From Parus major (Eukaryota > Chordata > Aves > Passeriformes > Paridae), in the NCBI RefSeq assembly GCF_001522545.3, contig NC_031769.1:21786515-21850514 (forward strand): 64,000 nt of DNA, read 5' to 3'. The translations under genes and the position numbers were made by a program. Positions 63,901-64,000 of the stretch are shown here, one piece after another (positions within the stretch are counted from its first letter, which is position 1; every line of letters starts with the position of its first letter). The notes under the pieces are model-generated. The model was not told the origin of the DNA. It saw nothing but the letters and a program-made list of their open reading frames with translations, and did no database searches.

Positions 63901-64000
63901 GAATTATTAGAAATGAAGAGATTGTGGAAAAAGTACAGAGGAAATCTCTGTACAAATTAGCTTAACACTTTAGCTTACATTTTACACTCAAAATCTTGCC

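Noticed and set aside
1..64000. Prokaryotic features (operons, ribosome-binding sites, CRISPR, attachment sites) and tRNA or rRNA genes
   Set aside because: The window is vertebrate repeat-bearing DNA. No regular spaced repeats, tRNA box A/B pairs or rRNA cores were seen.

Overview
The window reads as vertebrate nuclear DNA, and the repeats point to a bird. At least seven pieces carry CR1 LINE sequence. Several end in the avian-type CR1 3' end, a 'gatgatct...ggtc..ttccaacct' core followed by 'attctatga' units. There are also LTRs of endogenous-retrovirus type, a little microsatellite DNA and one assembly gap. A songbird is plausible from the look of the LTRs, but this is inference. The composition is AT-rich and CpG-poor, as in intergenic or large-intron DNA. 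I found no bacterial-style gene, no rRNA or tRNA gene, no CRISPR array and no host gene that I can name. Nearly all open frames look like chance or repeat-derived frames.

Layout. 1-5283 is unassigned AT-rich DNA. 5284-5813 is a solo-LTR-like element. 5814-22417 has no recognised gene and holds low-complexity tracts, a G-run and a palindrome cluster near 21.2-21.3 kb. 22418-22485 is a CR1 3' end. 27560-28505 is the best CR1 copy: the end of its reverse-transcriptase frame plus 3' UTR, with an older LINE remnant facing it at 28640-28985. Another CR1 tail lies at 30640-30703. Between 36.4 and 43.7 kb an unfamiliar dispersed repeat occurs three times: block A only, A+B, and B only. Two CR1 3' ends stand in tandem at 40691-40851. 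A minus-strand CR1 ORF2 fragment lies at 43985-44515.

44971-45600 holds a minus-strand frame of 210 codons with only three stops before its end, which looks like a decayed coding sequence of unknown identity. 46534-47015 is a well-bounded solo LTR with a 6-bp target-site duplication. 47978-48398 is a compound microsatellite, (TGAG)n then (GGGAAA)n, interrupted by 95 Ns. A minus-strand CR1 follows at 49262-49470. The longest clean open frame (200 codons from ATG) is at 53486-54088 and is unrecognised. The rest is unassigned DNA with an old LINE remnant near 54.3 kb and a CR1 end at 63811-63900.

The items most worth a second look are the A/B repeat, the two unexplained reading frames, the gap-spanning polypurine repeat, and three copies of an old hairpin-forming repeat. 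I found no convincing new biological system. Repeat names rest on remembered consensus patterns, not on a search.
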